64,000 bases of DNA from Streptomyces rubradiris (lineage in GTDB: Bacteria > Actinomycetota > Actinomycetes > Streptomycetales > Streptomycetaceae). The translations under genes were made by a program, and so were the position numbers. Shown one piece after another: positions 9,149-18,101 of this stretch. Position 1 is the stretch's first letter. Each line of letters begins with the position of its first letter. Location: positions 806,001 to 870,000 of the forward strand of contig NZ_BNEA01000015.1 in NCBI RefSeq assembly GCF_016860525.1, read 5' to 3'. The notes under the pieces are model-generated. The model worked only from the letters and a program-made list of their open reading frames with translations. It did not search any database and had not been told where the DNA came from.

Positions 9149-11046
9149 CCGAGCGCTACTACCGGCGGGTGGGCGCGGCCCGCCCTAGCCACCTCATGTA
9201 CACCGCGGGCGTCGGTTCCCTGATCGACCTGCCCAACTTCTCCGTTCTGGTGAAGGGCCTGGACTCCTGGAGCTACACCGGCCTGGCCGGGTACGTCATC
9301 GACGAGCCGCGGCTGCGCTCCGCCGTCAACCGAGCCCTTCAGCTCTACGGTTCCGCGCAGGTCAACGAACTGCGCTCCGCCCCCTGGATGGAGGGCGCGG
9401 ACAACGCCCCCAAGGACTTGGCCGCCCAGGGTGTGGGCGTGCCGGTCACACCCTTCCCACAGTGGCTGCGATGCACGGCCTGCAACCTCCTCGCGCCCAT
9501 CGACTCCGACGCGTTCGCGTTCGTCAACAACAACCCGCGCGCCCCGCACGAGGCCAAGTTCGTCCACGACTGCAAGCCGGGCAAGCCGCTCGCCGTCGCG
9601 GCCCGCTTCACCCTGGTGTGCACGGCGGGGCACCTCGACGAGTTCCCGTACGCGCTGTTCGTCCACCACGGCAGCCCGTGCTCGAAGATGCCCCGGCCAC
9701 TGCTGCGGATGAAGGACCACGGCGGCAACCAGGCGGCCAACGTCACCCTGGAGTGCGTGGCCTGCGGCGAGCAGCGCAACATCCGGGACGCGATGGGCGA
9801 ACGCGGACGACGCAACCTGCCCGCCTGCAGAGGACGGCACCCGCACCTCGGCACGTACGAGGACGGCTGTGACCGGGATGCCACTCTTATGGTCGCCGGC
9901 GCGTCCAACCAGTGGTTCCCGATGACACTCAGCACTCTCGCGCTGCCACCCGCCAAGGACGCCGACCTCGCCGAACTGGTGGAGGAGCGCTGGGCCGACC
10001 TCCAGAACGTCACCTCGCGCGCGATCTTCGACGCCTTCGCCGGCACCCCGGCCTACGCCTACCTCAAGGAATACGACGCGGACGCGCTCATTGCCGCGGT
10101 CCAGGCGCACCGTGACCGGCTCGACGGCAAGCCGTCCCAGGAGGCGGCGCCGGCGATGACGACCGCTGACCTGCTGAGCCCCGAATGGGCAGTACTGTCC
10201 TCCTCTCCCCTGCCCGACGTCACCGACGACTTCGCGCTGGAGGAGGTGACCGTTCCCGACGCGCTGCAGGACCTCTTCGCCGACGTACGGCAGGTCCAGC
10301 GACTGCGTGAGGCACGCGCGCTGATCGGCTTCACCCGCCTCGACGCTCCGGACCCTGAGGCTCCGGAGATCGCCACGCGGGTGCGCCTGGCGCGCACCGC
10401 CCAGAACTGGGTGCCCGCGAGCGAGGTCCGCGGGGAGGGGATCTTCCTGCGGGTGCGGGAGGACCTGATGGCCGAGTGGGAGGACCGTATGCGCAAGTCG
10501 CCTGCCATGCAGGCGCACCGTGAGGCATTCGCCCGCTTCCGCACCAACCGCAAGTCCGACCGCCTGCAGGGCTCGTTCGACCCGATGCGGGGCTGGCCGG
10601 GCGAGCGCTACATAGCGCTGCACTCGCTGTCCCACCTGCTGATCCGGACCATCGCCCTGGAGTGCGGCTACAGTTCGGCAAGCCTCGGTGAACGCATCTA
10701 CGCCGGAGACGAGGAGAACCCTCACACCGGCATCCTCATCTACACCGCTGTTCCCGACTCCGAAGGCACCCTGGGAGGACTCGTCTCACTGGCCGAGGAA
10801 CGGGACTTCGAGCGGATCGTCCGCAGAGCGCTGAAGGACGCGGCCCGCTGCTCCTCCGATCCACTGTGCGCCGAGCGGCTCCCCCGTGATCCGGCCGATT
10901 ACCTGCACGGCGCCGCCTGCCACGTATGCCTGTTCGTGTCCGAGACGACGTGTGAGCGCGGCAACCGCTTCCTCGACCGCCGTTTCCTCGTACCGCTCGG
11001 GGATGACACGGACCAGGTGCTGACCCCCATCGGTCTGCGGCCGTGA
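9145..11046 (+). CDS. drmB: DISARM DUF1998-domain protein DrmB-like
   Basis: This 633-aa protein starts with the typical RRVGAARPSHLMYTAGVGSL segment. It carries paired cysteines characteristic of the family: LRCTACNLL, VCTAGHLDEFPY, LECVACGEQ, and at the C-terminus HGAACHVCLFVSETTCERGN. The DUF1998 region includes HSLSHLLIRTIALECGYSSA and GILIYTAVPDSEGTLGGL. DrmB partners the DrmA helicase in DISARM. It is coupled on both sides: ATGA overlap with drmA and GTGA overlap with drmC. All recognisable cysteine pairs are intact, so the gene looks functional. Confidence 0.88.
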   Translation: MTERYYRRVGAARPSHLMYTAGVGSLIDLPNFSVLVKGLDSWSYTGLAGYVIDEPRLRSAVNRALQLYGSAQVNELRSAPWMEGADNAPKDLAAQGVGVPVTPFPQWLRCTACNLLAPIDSDAFAFVNNNPRAPHEAKFVHDCKPGKPLAVAARFTLVCTAGHLDEFPYALFVHHGSPCSKMPRPLLRMKDHGGNQAANVTLECVACGEQRNIRDAMGERGRRNLPACRGRHPHLGTYEDGCDRDATLMVAGASNQWFPMTLSTLALPPAKDADLAELVEERWADLQNVTSRAIFDAFAGTPAYAYLKEYDADALIAAVQAHRDRLDGKPSQEAAPAMTTADLLSPEWAVLSSSPLPDVTDDFALEEVTVPDALQDLFADVRQVQRLREARALIGFTRLDAPDPEAPEIATRVRLARTAQNWVPASEVRGEGIFLRVREDLMAEWEDRMRKSPAMQAHREAFARFRTNRKSDRLQGSFDPMRGWPGERYIALHSLSHLLIRTIALECGYSSASLGERIYAGDEENPHTGILIYTAVPDSEGTLGGLVSLAEERDFERIVRRALKDAARCSSDPLCAERLPRDPADYLHGAACHVCLFVSETTCERGNRFLDRRFLVPLGDDTDQVLTPIGLRP

Positions 11047-11807
11047 GCCGCAAGCGGTTCGAGGCGGCGGCGCAGTCCGCCGCCGCCTCACTGGGGGTGG
11101 CGCGCACCAAGGATCTGGCCGGGCTGTTCGCACGGGGGAAGGGCGTCGAGTACGCGCTGACGATGCTTCAGGATCCGGGCGCGTGCGAGGCGATCCGCAC
11201 CATGTACGAGGTCGCGGAACAGGAACACGTGCCGCCCTCCGAGGCCGCCGCGTACCTGCGCGGTTACCTAGCCGGGCAGGCACGGCAGCGGGATGTCGTC
11301 GAGATCCGTCCCGTCTGGAGCGGCCCGGCCACTCCCGGAGTACCGGTGCGTCCCACCGCGCGCGTTCTGTCCGAGGTCGTCGGTCGCGCGGAGCAGGAAC
11401 TGCTCGCCATGACATACGCGGCCCGTCCCTACGCACCGCTCTCGGCCGCGCTCCGCTCGGCGGTGGCCCGGGGGGTCGAGGTCCACGTCGTGGTGGAGAC
11501 GAGGACCGGCGCCGACGGCCTGCTGCACGGGCCCGAGCCGGCCGAGGCGTTTTCCGATGTCTCGGGCATAGGGCTGTGGCATTGGCCCCCCGAGCAGCGC
11601 GACCACCGACCCGCGCGGCAGCACGCGAAACTGGCGGTTGCCGACCGGCGCGTTCTGTGGCTGGGCAGCGCGAACCTCACCGAGTCGGGAGTCCATCGGA
11701 ACATCGAAGCCGGACTGCTCGTCATCGGGGGAACGGCACCCCAGAGGGCAGCCGAGCATATACGGGACCTGCAACGGCGAGGCGTGCTGCAGCGGTTGAA
11801 GATCTGA
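11043..11807 (+). CDS. drmC: DISARM phospholipase-D-like protein DrmC
   Basis: A 254-aa protein with a single PLD/HKD catalytic motif, HAKLAVADRRVLWLGSANLT (about residues 193-212, H-x-K-x4-D). A second partial phosphodiesterase half (AMTYAARPYAPL, then GVEVHVVVETRTG) lies near residues 120-155. One HKD per chain fits proteins that act as dimers. In DISARM, DrmC is a member of the conserved drmABC core although not always essential for protection. The GTG start overlaps the drmB stop (GTGA), completing a tightly coupled three-gene operon. 122 bp separate it from the next gene, which may be co-transcribed. Confidence 0.87.
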   Translation: MSRKRFEAAAQSAAASLGVARTKDLAGLFARGKGVEYALTMLQDPGACEAIRTMYEVAEQEHVPPSEAAAYLRGYLAGQARQRDVVEIRPVWSGPATPGVPVRPTARVLSEVVGRAEQELLAMTYAARPYAPLSAALRSAVARGVEVHVVVETRTGADGLLHGPEPAEAFSDVSGIGLWHWPPEQRDHRPARQHAKLAVADRRVLWLGSANLTESGVHRNIEAGLLVIGGTAPQRAAEHIRDLQRRGVLQRLKI

Positions 11808-11929
11808 TGTGTGCGCAGGCGGCCTGTCTCAGCCGATAGTCGCATGGAGCACGCGGCGGATACGGTGATCGAGGAAATCGCCGGACCGCTCGGGCGAGGG
11901 TGCAGAGGACGTAGAGGACTTCGACACTG

Positions 11930-14125
11930 ATGGCAACGCTGGGTATCCACAAGGACTTCCTGATGGAGTTCGCCCGACTGGAGAGGCCTGTTCAGAAGCG
12001 CGTCCACGAGGTCTTCGAGAAGTTCCAGGAACACCGACACGCAGGCCTCCACCTGGAGAAGTTGGAAAAGGCCCGAGACCCCCGTATCCGCACCATCCGC
12101 ATCACCCAGTTCATGCGGGGTGTAGTGCTGGCTCCAGAGTCGGGAGACAGCTTTCTGCTGCTGAAAGTCCTGCCGCACGACGACGCGATCGCGTGGGCAG
12201 TGAAGCACCGGGCGACCCTAAACTCGGCCACGCAGGGCATCGAATTGCGCAACGACGTCGCCTTGGAGCGGGCCACGGCAGGAGTGCGGGCCATCGCCGC
12301 CGACACGACGAAGCGGCTGTTCACCCACGTCTCCGACAAGGACCTGACCCGCCTGGGAATCGACGCCGACCTGCTTCCCCTGGTACGGCATCTCAGTGAC
12401 GAGTCGCATCTCGACGCCCTGCACAAGATTCTTCCTGAGCAGCAGTACGACGTGCTGGCAGGCCTCGCGGCCGGCATGGGAGTCGACGACGTATGGCGCG
12501 AAGTGGTGCAGGCACAGCTGGAGCAGACGCCGCCAAGCGTGCCCCAGCAGGTCACAGGTGTAACCGGTGACGACCGATCCGTGCCTGTGAGTGAAAAGGA
12601 CGGGCTGTCGGCCGCCATGGCACGTGCCCAGGGCCGTATCGCGCTGATCTCGGGTCCCGACGAGCTGATGGAGATCCTTACGCGACCCTTCGACGCCTGG
12701 CGGGTTTTCCTGCATCCGAGCCAGCGCAAGGTGGCCTGCCGCCCCTCCTACAGCGGCCCGGCGCGCGTGACCGGTGGCCCCGGCACGGGCAAGACCGTGG
12801 TTGCCCTGCACCGGGCGCTGCACCTCGCGCAGCAACTCCCGTCGGAGGCACCGGACAAATCCATCCTGCTGACCACGTTCACCCGGGACCTCGCCTCCGA
12901 CCTGAGCCGGAGCCTCGAACTGCTCATCCCCGACGCGGAACTGCGCGACAAGATCCACGTCGTCAATATCGACGCGCTGGCCAACCAGATCGTCCGAGAG
13001 GACCGGCGCACCTCTCTGTCCGTCATCACCGGCCAAAAGGAGATCACCGCACGTTGGGCGCGGATCGCCCGCCGTCTCGGCATCGACTTCACCGACGTCT
13101 TCCTCGACCAGGAGTGGAGGCACGTCATCCTCGCCCAGGACGTACGCTCCGCGGAGTCGTACCTCAAGGCCTCGCGCAGCGGTCGCGGCACCCCGCTCGG
13201 GCCGCTGAAACGGGCCCAGGTATGGCGCGCGGTCGAGGCGTTCACGAAGGAACTGCGGGCCAACGGCGAGTGGACCTTCCTGCAGATCTGCGCGGAGGCC
13301 GCCCGGCTGTTGGAGGAGCGCGGCGGTGAGCGCCGGTTCCGTCATGTAGTGGTCGACGAGGCGCAGGACCTGCACCCGGCCCAATGGCGCCTCTTGCGGG
13401 CCCTGGTTACTCCGGGGGCCGATGATCTGTTCATCGCAGGAGACACCCACCAGCGCATCTACGGCAACAGGGTGTCACTGCGCAGCCTCGGCATTCCTGT
13501 CACCGGTCGCTCGACGCGCCTGCGCATCAACTACCGTACGACCAAGGAGATCTTGTCCTGGTCCACCGGCCTGCTGACGGGTACAAGCGTCGATGACATG
13601 GACGGGGGCGACGAGTCCCTGAGTGGCTACCGCTCTGCATTCCGCGGCGCGCCTCCGCAGCTCGTGCCGGCTTCCAGCAAGGCCGAGGAGCTCGCCGGAC
13701 TCGTGGCCCAGATCGGGGAGTGGGTGACGGCAGGCGTCGCTCCGGCCGAGATCGGAATCGCCGTTCGGTTCGTCCAGCTCGGGAAGGATGTCGCTCAGGC
13801 TCTGGAACGGTCGGGGATAGGCGCGACCGTTCTCGGCTCTTCACCGTCAGGGACAAGTGACGGCGTCCGTATCGGGACCATGCACCGCATGAAGGGGCTC
13901 GAATTTCGCTGTGTGGCCGTAGCCGGGGTGAATAACGGTATCGTCCCCATGCGCAGTGCCATCACAGCCGAGGAGGTCGACGCTCAGCAGCACCGCGAGG
14001 ATCTGCTAAGCGAGCTGAGTCTGCTCTTCGTGGCCTGTACGCGGGCACGTGAGGCGCTGAGGGTCTCCTGGCACGGAGGCCCGAGCCCGTTTCTCGCCAT
14101 GGTGCGCGCCTCGTCGGATCGGTAA
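11930..14125 (+). CDS. RelE-like toxin domain fused to UvrD/Rep-type helicase
   Basis: This 731-aa protein has two parts. Residues about 1-95 resemble RelE/YoeB-type proteins (FLMEFARLERPVQKRVHEVF, LHLEKLEKARDPRIRTIRI, SFLLLKVLPHDDAIAWA). The rest is an SF1 helicase. Walker A is GGPGTGKTVVAL (about 280), and Walker B is VVVDEAQDLHPAQW (about 472-485). Further motifs are FIAGDTHQRIYG, LRINYRTTKEIL, TMHRMKGLEFRCVAVAG (about 650) and LFVACTRAREAL at the C-terminus. The helicase motifs look complete. Its position after drmC and before the island edge suggests it belongs to the defence block. Whether the RelE-like part cleaves RNA or serves as a docking domain cannot be told from sequence. Confidence 0.82.
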   Translation: MATLGIHKDFLMEFARLERPVQKRVHEVFEKFQEHRHAGLHLEKLEKARDPRIRTIRITQFMRGVVLAPESGDSFLLLKVLPHDDAIAWAVKHRATLNSATQGIELRNDVALERATAGVRAIAADTTKRLFTHVSDKDLTRLGIDADLLPLVRHLSDESHLDALHKILPEQQYDVLAGLAAGMGVDDVWREVVQAQLEQTPPSVPQQVTGVTGDDRSVPVSEKDGLSAAMARAQGRIALISGPDELMEILTRPFDAWRVFLHPSQRKVACRPSYSGPARVTGGPGTGKTVVALHRALHLAQQLPSEAPDKSILLTTFTRDLASDLSRSLELLIPDAELRDKIHVVNIDALANQIVREDRRTSLSVITGQKEITARWARIARRLGIDFTDVFLDQEWRHVILAQDVRSAESYLKASRSGRGTPLGPLKRAQVWRAVEAFTKELRANGEWTFLQICAEAARLLEERGGERRFRHVVVDEAQDLHPAQWRLLRALVTPGADDLFIAGDTHQRIYGNRVSLRSLGIPVTGRSTRLRINYRTTKEILSWSTGLLTGTSVDDMDGGDESLSGYRSAFRGAPPQLVPASSKAEELAGLVAQIGEWVTAGVAPAEIGIAVRFVQLGKDVAQALERSGIGATVLGSSPSGTSDGVRIGTMHRMKGLEFRCVAVAGVNNGIVPMRSAITAEEVDAQQHREDLLSELSLLFVACTRAREALRVSWHGGPSPFLAMVRASSDR

Positions 14126-14197
14126 CTGACTCAAAACGTTTGGATTGGATGGACCCGCGCACTTCCAGATCGCTGGTGTGAGGGCCGGTTCACGAGG

Positions 14198-15039
14198 TAT
14201 TGATCCGAAACGGTAGGTGTCTCGGGTCGTTGATCCCCGCGCAAGTCAACTGGTGAGGGACGCCCGGCAATTGCCGCCATCGGCGCAGGAGGCACTTTGG
14301 CTGCGGGCGGTGGCCGCGTTGGTGGCGGGCCGGACTCGCGAGGATGTCGCGGCAGTGTTCCAGATCCCGCTGAAGGCCGTGCCGTGGAGATCTGGTGGGC
14401 GAAGTGGCTGGCCGGCGGACGTGAGGCGCTCGTGGCCCAGCCGGGCCGTCGAGCAGAACCCGGAGGCGGTGCGCGTTGGCGGGAGGAGACCTGGCCGGCG
14501 ATCCGCGCTATGGAGAAAGCCGAGTGCGGCGGAGTGCTCTTCGCCGACCAGGTCGGCATCCGCTCCGACCAGGTCACCGCCGGCCGCACCTGGGGCGCCA
14601 AGGGTGGACCCCGATCGTGCGCCGCTCGGGCAACCGGATGCACTTCATGGTCTTCACCGAGACCTTCGACGCCGACGTGATGTGCCGTTTCCTCGACCAG
14701 CTCACCGACCACTTCGACCACAAGGTCCACCTCGTCGTGCACGGCCACCGCGCACCGCTCCCGCAAGGTCCGCACCGGGCTCGCCGATCACCCGGACCGG
14801 ATCGAGCTGCACTTCCTGTCGTCGTACTCGCCCGACCTGAACCCCGACGAGCTGGTCAACGCCCACCTCAAACGGAGGCTGCCTATGCACAGCCGGGCCG
14901 CGACCAGGCCCAACTCGCCGCCGAGGCCCGACGGTTCTTCCACCGACGCCAACGCCAGCAGCACATCGTCCGGGGCTACTTCAGCGGCCCGCACCTCCGC
15001 TACATTCTCGAATAGAACCCTTTGAGTTTCGGATCAATA
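14198..15039 (+). mobile_element. Decayed IS630-type insertion sequence with TA target duplication
   Basis: The element is bounded by perfect terminal inverted repeats TTGATCCGAAAC (14200-14211) and GTTTCGGATCAA (15026-15037). A TA dinucleotide lies directly outside each end, the target duplication expected for IS630/Tc1-type elements. Between the repeats are about 838 bp, shorter than a full element, with a broken transposase. The insertion lies about 70 bp after the UvrD-like gene and cuts an integrase remnant on its right side. Because both ends are intact it might still be moved in trans by a related transposase. Confidence 0.85.
14217..15015 (+). pseudogene. IS630-family transposase, frameshifted and internally deleted
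   Basis: Transposase fragments lie in successive frames. They are an N-terminal helix-turn-helix region (DPRASQLVRDARQLPPSAQE, then TREDVAAVFQIPLKAV), a middle part (VEIWWAKWLAGGREAL, then ECGGVLFADQVGIRSDQVTA with the first catalytic Asp), then MHFMVFTETFDADVMCRFLD. A C-terminal part follows with LHFLSSYSPDLNPDELVNAHLK (second Asp and the NPxE-like motif altered to NPDE). At least three frame changes are needed, and the segment between the strand carrying GNRMH and the catalytic core is shortened. No intact protein can be made. Confidence 0.8.
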
Positions 15040-15211
15040 GATCTGGGTGAGGCGCTCGATCCCGTCGTCCTGCGTGTCGTAGCCGGACTCCTCGCGCTGC
15101 TTGCCAAGCGCGTCCCTGAACCGAATCGTATACGGGTGCGCAATGGGTCGGCTTGGCACAGTCACAGTCCTTGAAGAAGGACCCCATGCCACGGACGAGC
15201 TGTCGGGCCAC
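15037..15211 (-). pseudogene. N-terminal fragment of a tyrosine-type integrase
   Basis: Two adjacent frames together read MGSFFKDCDCAKPTHCA then HPYTIRFRDALGKQREESGY and DTQDDGIERLTQIY. This is the arm-binding N-terminus of Streptomyces phage or ICE-type integrases. A frameshift lies near 15135, and the sequence ends exactly at the right end of the IS630-type element. No integrase sequence continues on the other side of the insertion, so the insertion was accompanied or followed by deletion. It is evidence that this island was once carried by an integrative element. Confidence 0.65.
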
Positions 15212-15623
15212 GTGTCGAACCTTCCGAGCCGGAGCGAGGAACCATGCACAGGCATTGTGCAGAGGGCGGAAGGTCAGGAAGCGGAGATAGGACTGCGACG
15301 CACGCTGACCGTTTGCTGACCTGAGGGGCTTCCTTCACGCCCCTGACCTGCGCAAACACCCAAACGCTAGATCTTGGACTTGAACAGAGTACGCAGCACT
15401 TTGGACTCCTGTAAGATGGCTCCCTGCCTGCTTTGTGCAGGTCAAGGGCGTTCTTCACTCTACAGGGCGTCCGCCGAAGTCGATGATCGGGAGGAACATC
15501 GCTTCTTTTCGGTGACAGGGCTCCACGCCTGGGCCTCGGCGCCAACCAGGCTGTTGTGGTTGGTGCCACCGACCAAGCGCCCGTCTGATGTCCGGGAACT
15601 GACCACCCCTACCTGGTGGGCAG
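15212..15623. other. Gene-less stretch between integrase and LLM remnants
   Basis: I find no convincing coding sequence, RNA gene or repeat here. Short open frames exist on both strands but none has a ribosome-binding site or recognisable motif. The stretch has lower GC than its surroundings, compatible with decayed mobile DNA. Confidence 0.4.
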
Positions 15624-15800
15624 TTGCGTCCGGGGCTCATCGACCTGGGCATGGGCCGGGCGGGCGGCAGTGACGCGGGCGCCGGCCGGGCCCTGGGCCG
15701 CGACGGCTATGTGTCGCCGGACGACTTCCCGCGCGAACTGGTCGAGCTGCGCGGCTACTTGGAGGCGGGCTCGGCCAGTGCGTCGCCGTCGGAGAGGGCG
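15624..15800 (+). pseudogene. Fragment of an LLM-class flavin-dependent monooxygenase
   Basis: The translated stretch contains LIDLGMGRAGGSDAGAGRAL and then DDFPRELVELRGYLEAG. This matches the N-terminal third of luciferase-like monooxygenases, where a RIDLGLGRAPGTD motif is followed by a DFPxxVxELxxYL helix. Nothing upstream or downstream continues the barrel. The fragment has no start signal and runs directly into the 3' end of the truncated tetR on the opposite strand. The family assignment is from the motif only. Confidence 0.5.
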
Positions 15801-15815
15801 TCAGCTCTCCTCGCG

Positions 15816-16280
15816 TCATGCGGCGAAGGCGCGCGTGAAGGTCTCGACGGCGGCGGCGACAGTGGCCCGCAGCTCCTCGTCGGGCACCGCGCGGGTGCCG
15901 AGGACGGAACGGCCCTCCATCGGCCCGGTCAGGAGCGCGACGAACTGCTCGGCGGCCCGCACCGGGTCGTCCAGGCGCAGCCGGCCCACGAGCGCGAGCC
16001 GGGCGAAGCGGTCGGCGAGGGCCTCGGAGAGCCGGTTCGGGCCACTGCCCCAGACCTTCTCGAAGAGGTCGGGGAAGCGGGAGATCTCGGCGTGCAGCAG
16101 GCGCCGCAGGGCCCAGGCGTCATCGCTGGAGTAGCAGAGCAGGAGGCGGTATCCGACGTCCTGCAGCGCGTGCGGCAGGTCGTCCACGTCGCTGCCGAGG
16201 CGCGCGACCACGGCGAGGCTCTTGGCGGTGGCCTGTTCGGCGGTGACGCACACGGCCTCCCTGAAGAGCTCTTCCTTGCC
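15816..16280 (-). pseudogene. TetR-family regulator missing its DNA-binding N-terminus
   Basis: The coding sequence reads from GKEELFREAVCVTAEQATA (near 16280) through a TetR C-terminal ligand-binding domain: LLHAEISRFPDLFEKVWGSG, then AVPDEELRATVAAAVETFTR. GKEELF is the end of the usual YFxGKEELF motif that closes the helix-turn-helix, so about 50 N-terminal residues and the start codon are missing. An internal GTG at 16253 could be read as a start but would give a protein without a DNA-binding domain. Immediately to the right lies the MFS gene, also truncated at its 5' end, so one deletion removed both starts and the common promoter. Confidence 0.75.
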
Positions 16281-16288
16281 TGATCATC

Positions 16289-17704
16289 GTGCTCCTGATG
16301 GGCGGGCTCATGGGCCTGCTCGACGGCACGATCGTGAACGTCGGCATCGGCACCCTGGGCGACCACTTCGACAGTTCCCTCGGCACGGTCGGCTGGGTCG
16401 CGACCGGCTACCTCATCGCGGTCACGCTCGCCATCCCCTTCACCGCATGGGCCGTCGACCGCTTCGGCAGCAAGAAGATGTGGCTGACCGGCCTGGCCCT
16501 CTTCGTCTTCGGCTCGCTCGCCTCCGGCCTCGCCTGGAGCATCGAGAGCCTGATCGTCTTCCGGGTGATCCAGGGCTTCGGCGGCGGCATGCTCGACCCG
16601 ATCATGCTCACCCTGCTCGCCCGCGTGGCCGGGCCGGAACGCGTGGGCCGGGTCATGGGCCTGATGGGCATCGTGATCCCGCTCGGCCCCGTCCTCGGCC
16701 CCGTCCTGGGCGGTCTCATCATCGAGGGCCTGGACTGGCGCTGGATGTTCCTTGTGAACATCCCGATCGGCGTACTGGCCTTCGCACTCTCCCTGCGCAT
16801 CGTGCCGACCGACCCGCCCAAGAGCGAACGGACCACCAGCCCGCTCGACTTCGTCGGCCTCGCGCTGCTCGGCCCCGCCTTCGCCGTCCTCACCTTCGCG
16901 CTCTCGCGGGCCGGCGAGGACGCCGGCTTCGGCAGCGCCCCGGTGATCGCGGCCCTCGCCCTGGGCGCCGTGCTGCTCATCGGCTATGGCGCGCACGCCG
17001 TACGGGTCGGCGCCAAGGCCCTGATCAGCCTCGGCCTGTTCCGCGGCCGCAGCTTCTCCGCCAGCGTCACGGTCATGGGGCTCACCGGTGTCATGCTCTT
17101 CTCGATGCTGTTCCTCGTCCCCCTCTACCAGCAGGAGGTGCGCGGCCACGGCGTGCTCGCGGCCGGGCTGCTGCTCGCCCCGCTCGGCGTCGGCTCATTC
17201 CTGGCCATGCCGGTGGCCGGCCGGCTCAGCGACACGGTCGGGGCCAGGCGGCTCGCCCCGTTCGGCGCCCTCGTCATCACCCTGAGCTCCCTGGCGTACA
17301 CCCAGGCCGGTGCCGGCACCAGTGAAGTCCTGCTCGGCGGCTGCGCGTTCACCACCGGGGTGGGCCTCGGCTTCATCGGCGCGCCCACCATGGGCTCGTT
17401 GTACCGGACGCTGCCGGGCGAGTCCGTCGCACAGGGCACCTCGGTGCTCTACATCATCAACCAACTCGGCGCCTCGCTCGGCATCGCCGTCGTCGCCCTG
17501 CTGCTGCAGCGCCAGGCCGACAGCGGCCACAGCCCGGTGGAGTCCTTCCAGACCACCTCCTGGTGGGTGTTCGGGGCAGCCCTCGCCGTGCTGATCGCCG
17601 GATGGTTCCTGCCGGGCAAGCCCGAGTCGGCCGCGGCGGCGACCGAGCAGGGGGACAGCCCGCAGGAGGGCGACTCACCGAGCACCGTCGCCGCCCGGAG
17701 CTGA
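16289..17704 (+). CDS. DHA2-type MFS multidrug efflux transporter, 5'-truncated
   Basis: A 471-aa EmrB/QacA-like drug:proton antiporter of the inner membrane. TM1 carries the DGTIVNVGI motif (motif D1), the loop motif A is AWAVDRFGSKKMW, and antiporter motif C is LGPVLGPVLGG with DWRWMFLVNIPIG after it. Fourteen hydrophobic segments can be traced. Homology already begins at LIIVLLM, codons 16280-16300, directly abutting the truncated tetR. The usual short cytoplasmic N-terminus, ribosome-binding site and promoter are therefore absent. The only in-frame starts are the GTG at 16289 and the ATG at 16298, both inside TM1. It is probably silent or poorly expressed. Confidence 0.8.
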   Translation: MLLMGGLMGLLDGTIVNVGIGTLGDHFDSSLGTVGWVATGYLIAVTLAIPFTAWAVDRFGSKKMWLTGLALFVFGSLASGLAWSIESLIVFRVIQGFGGGMLDPIMLTLLARVAGPERVGRVMGLMGIVIPLGPVLGPVLGGLIIEGLDWRWMFLVNIPIGVLAFALSLRIVPTDPPKSERTTSPLDFVGLALLGPAFAVLTFALSRAGEDAGFGSAPVIAALALGAVLLIGYGAHAVRVGAKALISLGLFRGRSFSASVTVMGLTGVMLFSMLFLVPLYQQEVRGHGVLAAGLLLAPLGVGSFLAMPVAGRLSDTVGARRLAPFGALVITLSSLAYTQAGAGTSEVLLGGCAFTTGVGLGFIGAPTMGSLYRTLPGESVAQGTSVLYIINQLGASLGIAVVALLLQRQADSGHSPVESFQTTSWWVFGAALAVLIAGWFLPGKPESAAAATEQGDSPQEGDSPSTVAARS

Positions 17705-18101
17705 ACCACCGCCCCCGTCAGAGGCGTTCGGCGTACGACGCGGCCGTCCCGCACGAGCGCGCTGTCAGTCGCCGCTCAGCCCCTCGGGACAAGCCGGCCC
17801 ACCGCATCCGATTCATCGCCGCCGGCGGGCGAGTCGGTCTCCGCCATCCTCGCCCGGTCGGGCACCTGGGGCGTGGGGCTCTTCTTCCTGCCGAGCGGGT
17901 TCGTCCTGGCCTGGACCGCGCGGCCGGGCGACGACCACTCGGGCCTTCTGGCGGCGCCGCGTGGCGAAGCGATGCGGCAACATGGCGGCAGATCGCCGAT
18001 CAGCCGCACCGGTCAGCCGACCGCACGGCACATCTCAGGTCGCCGCGATGCTCAATGTGTCCACGAGAGAGGGGTCCGCTGCCGATCAAGGCGGTGATCA
18101 C
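17705..18101. other. Gene-less stretch of about 400 bp
   Basis: Between the MFS stop and the next small gene I see several overlapping short open frames on both strands. None has a plausible ribosome-binding site, family motif or conserved-looking composition. Nothing else is recognised here. Confidence 0.35.
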
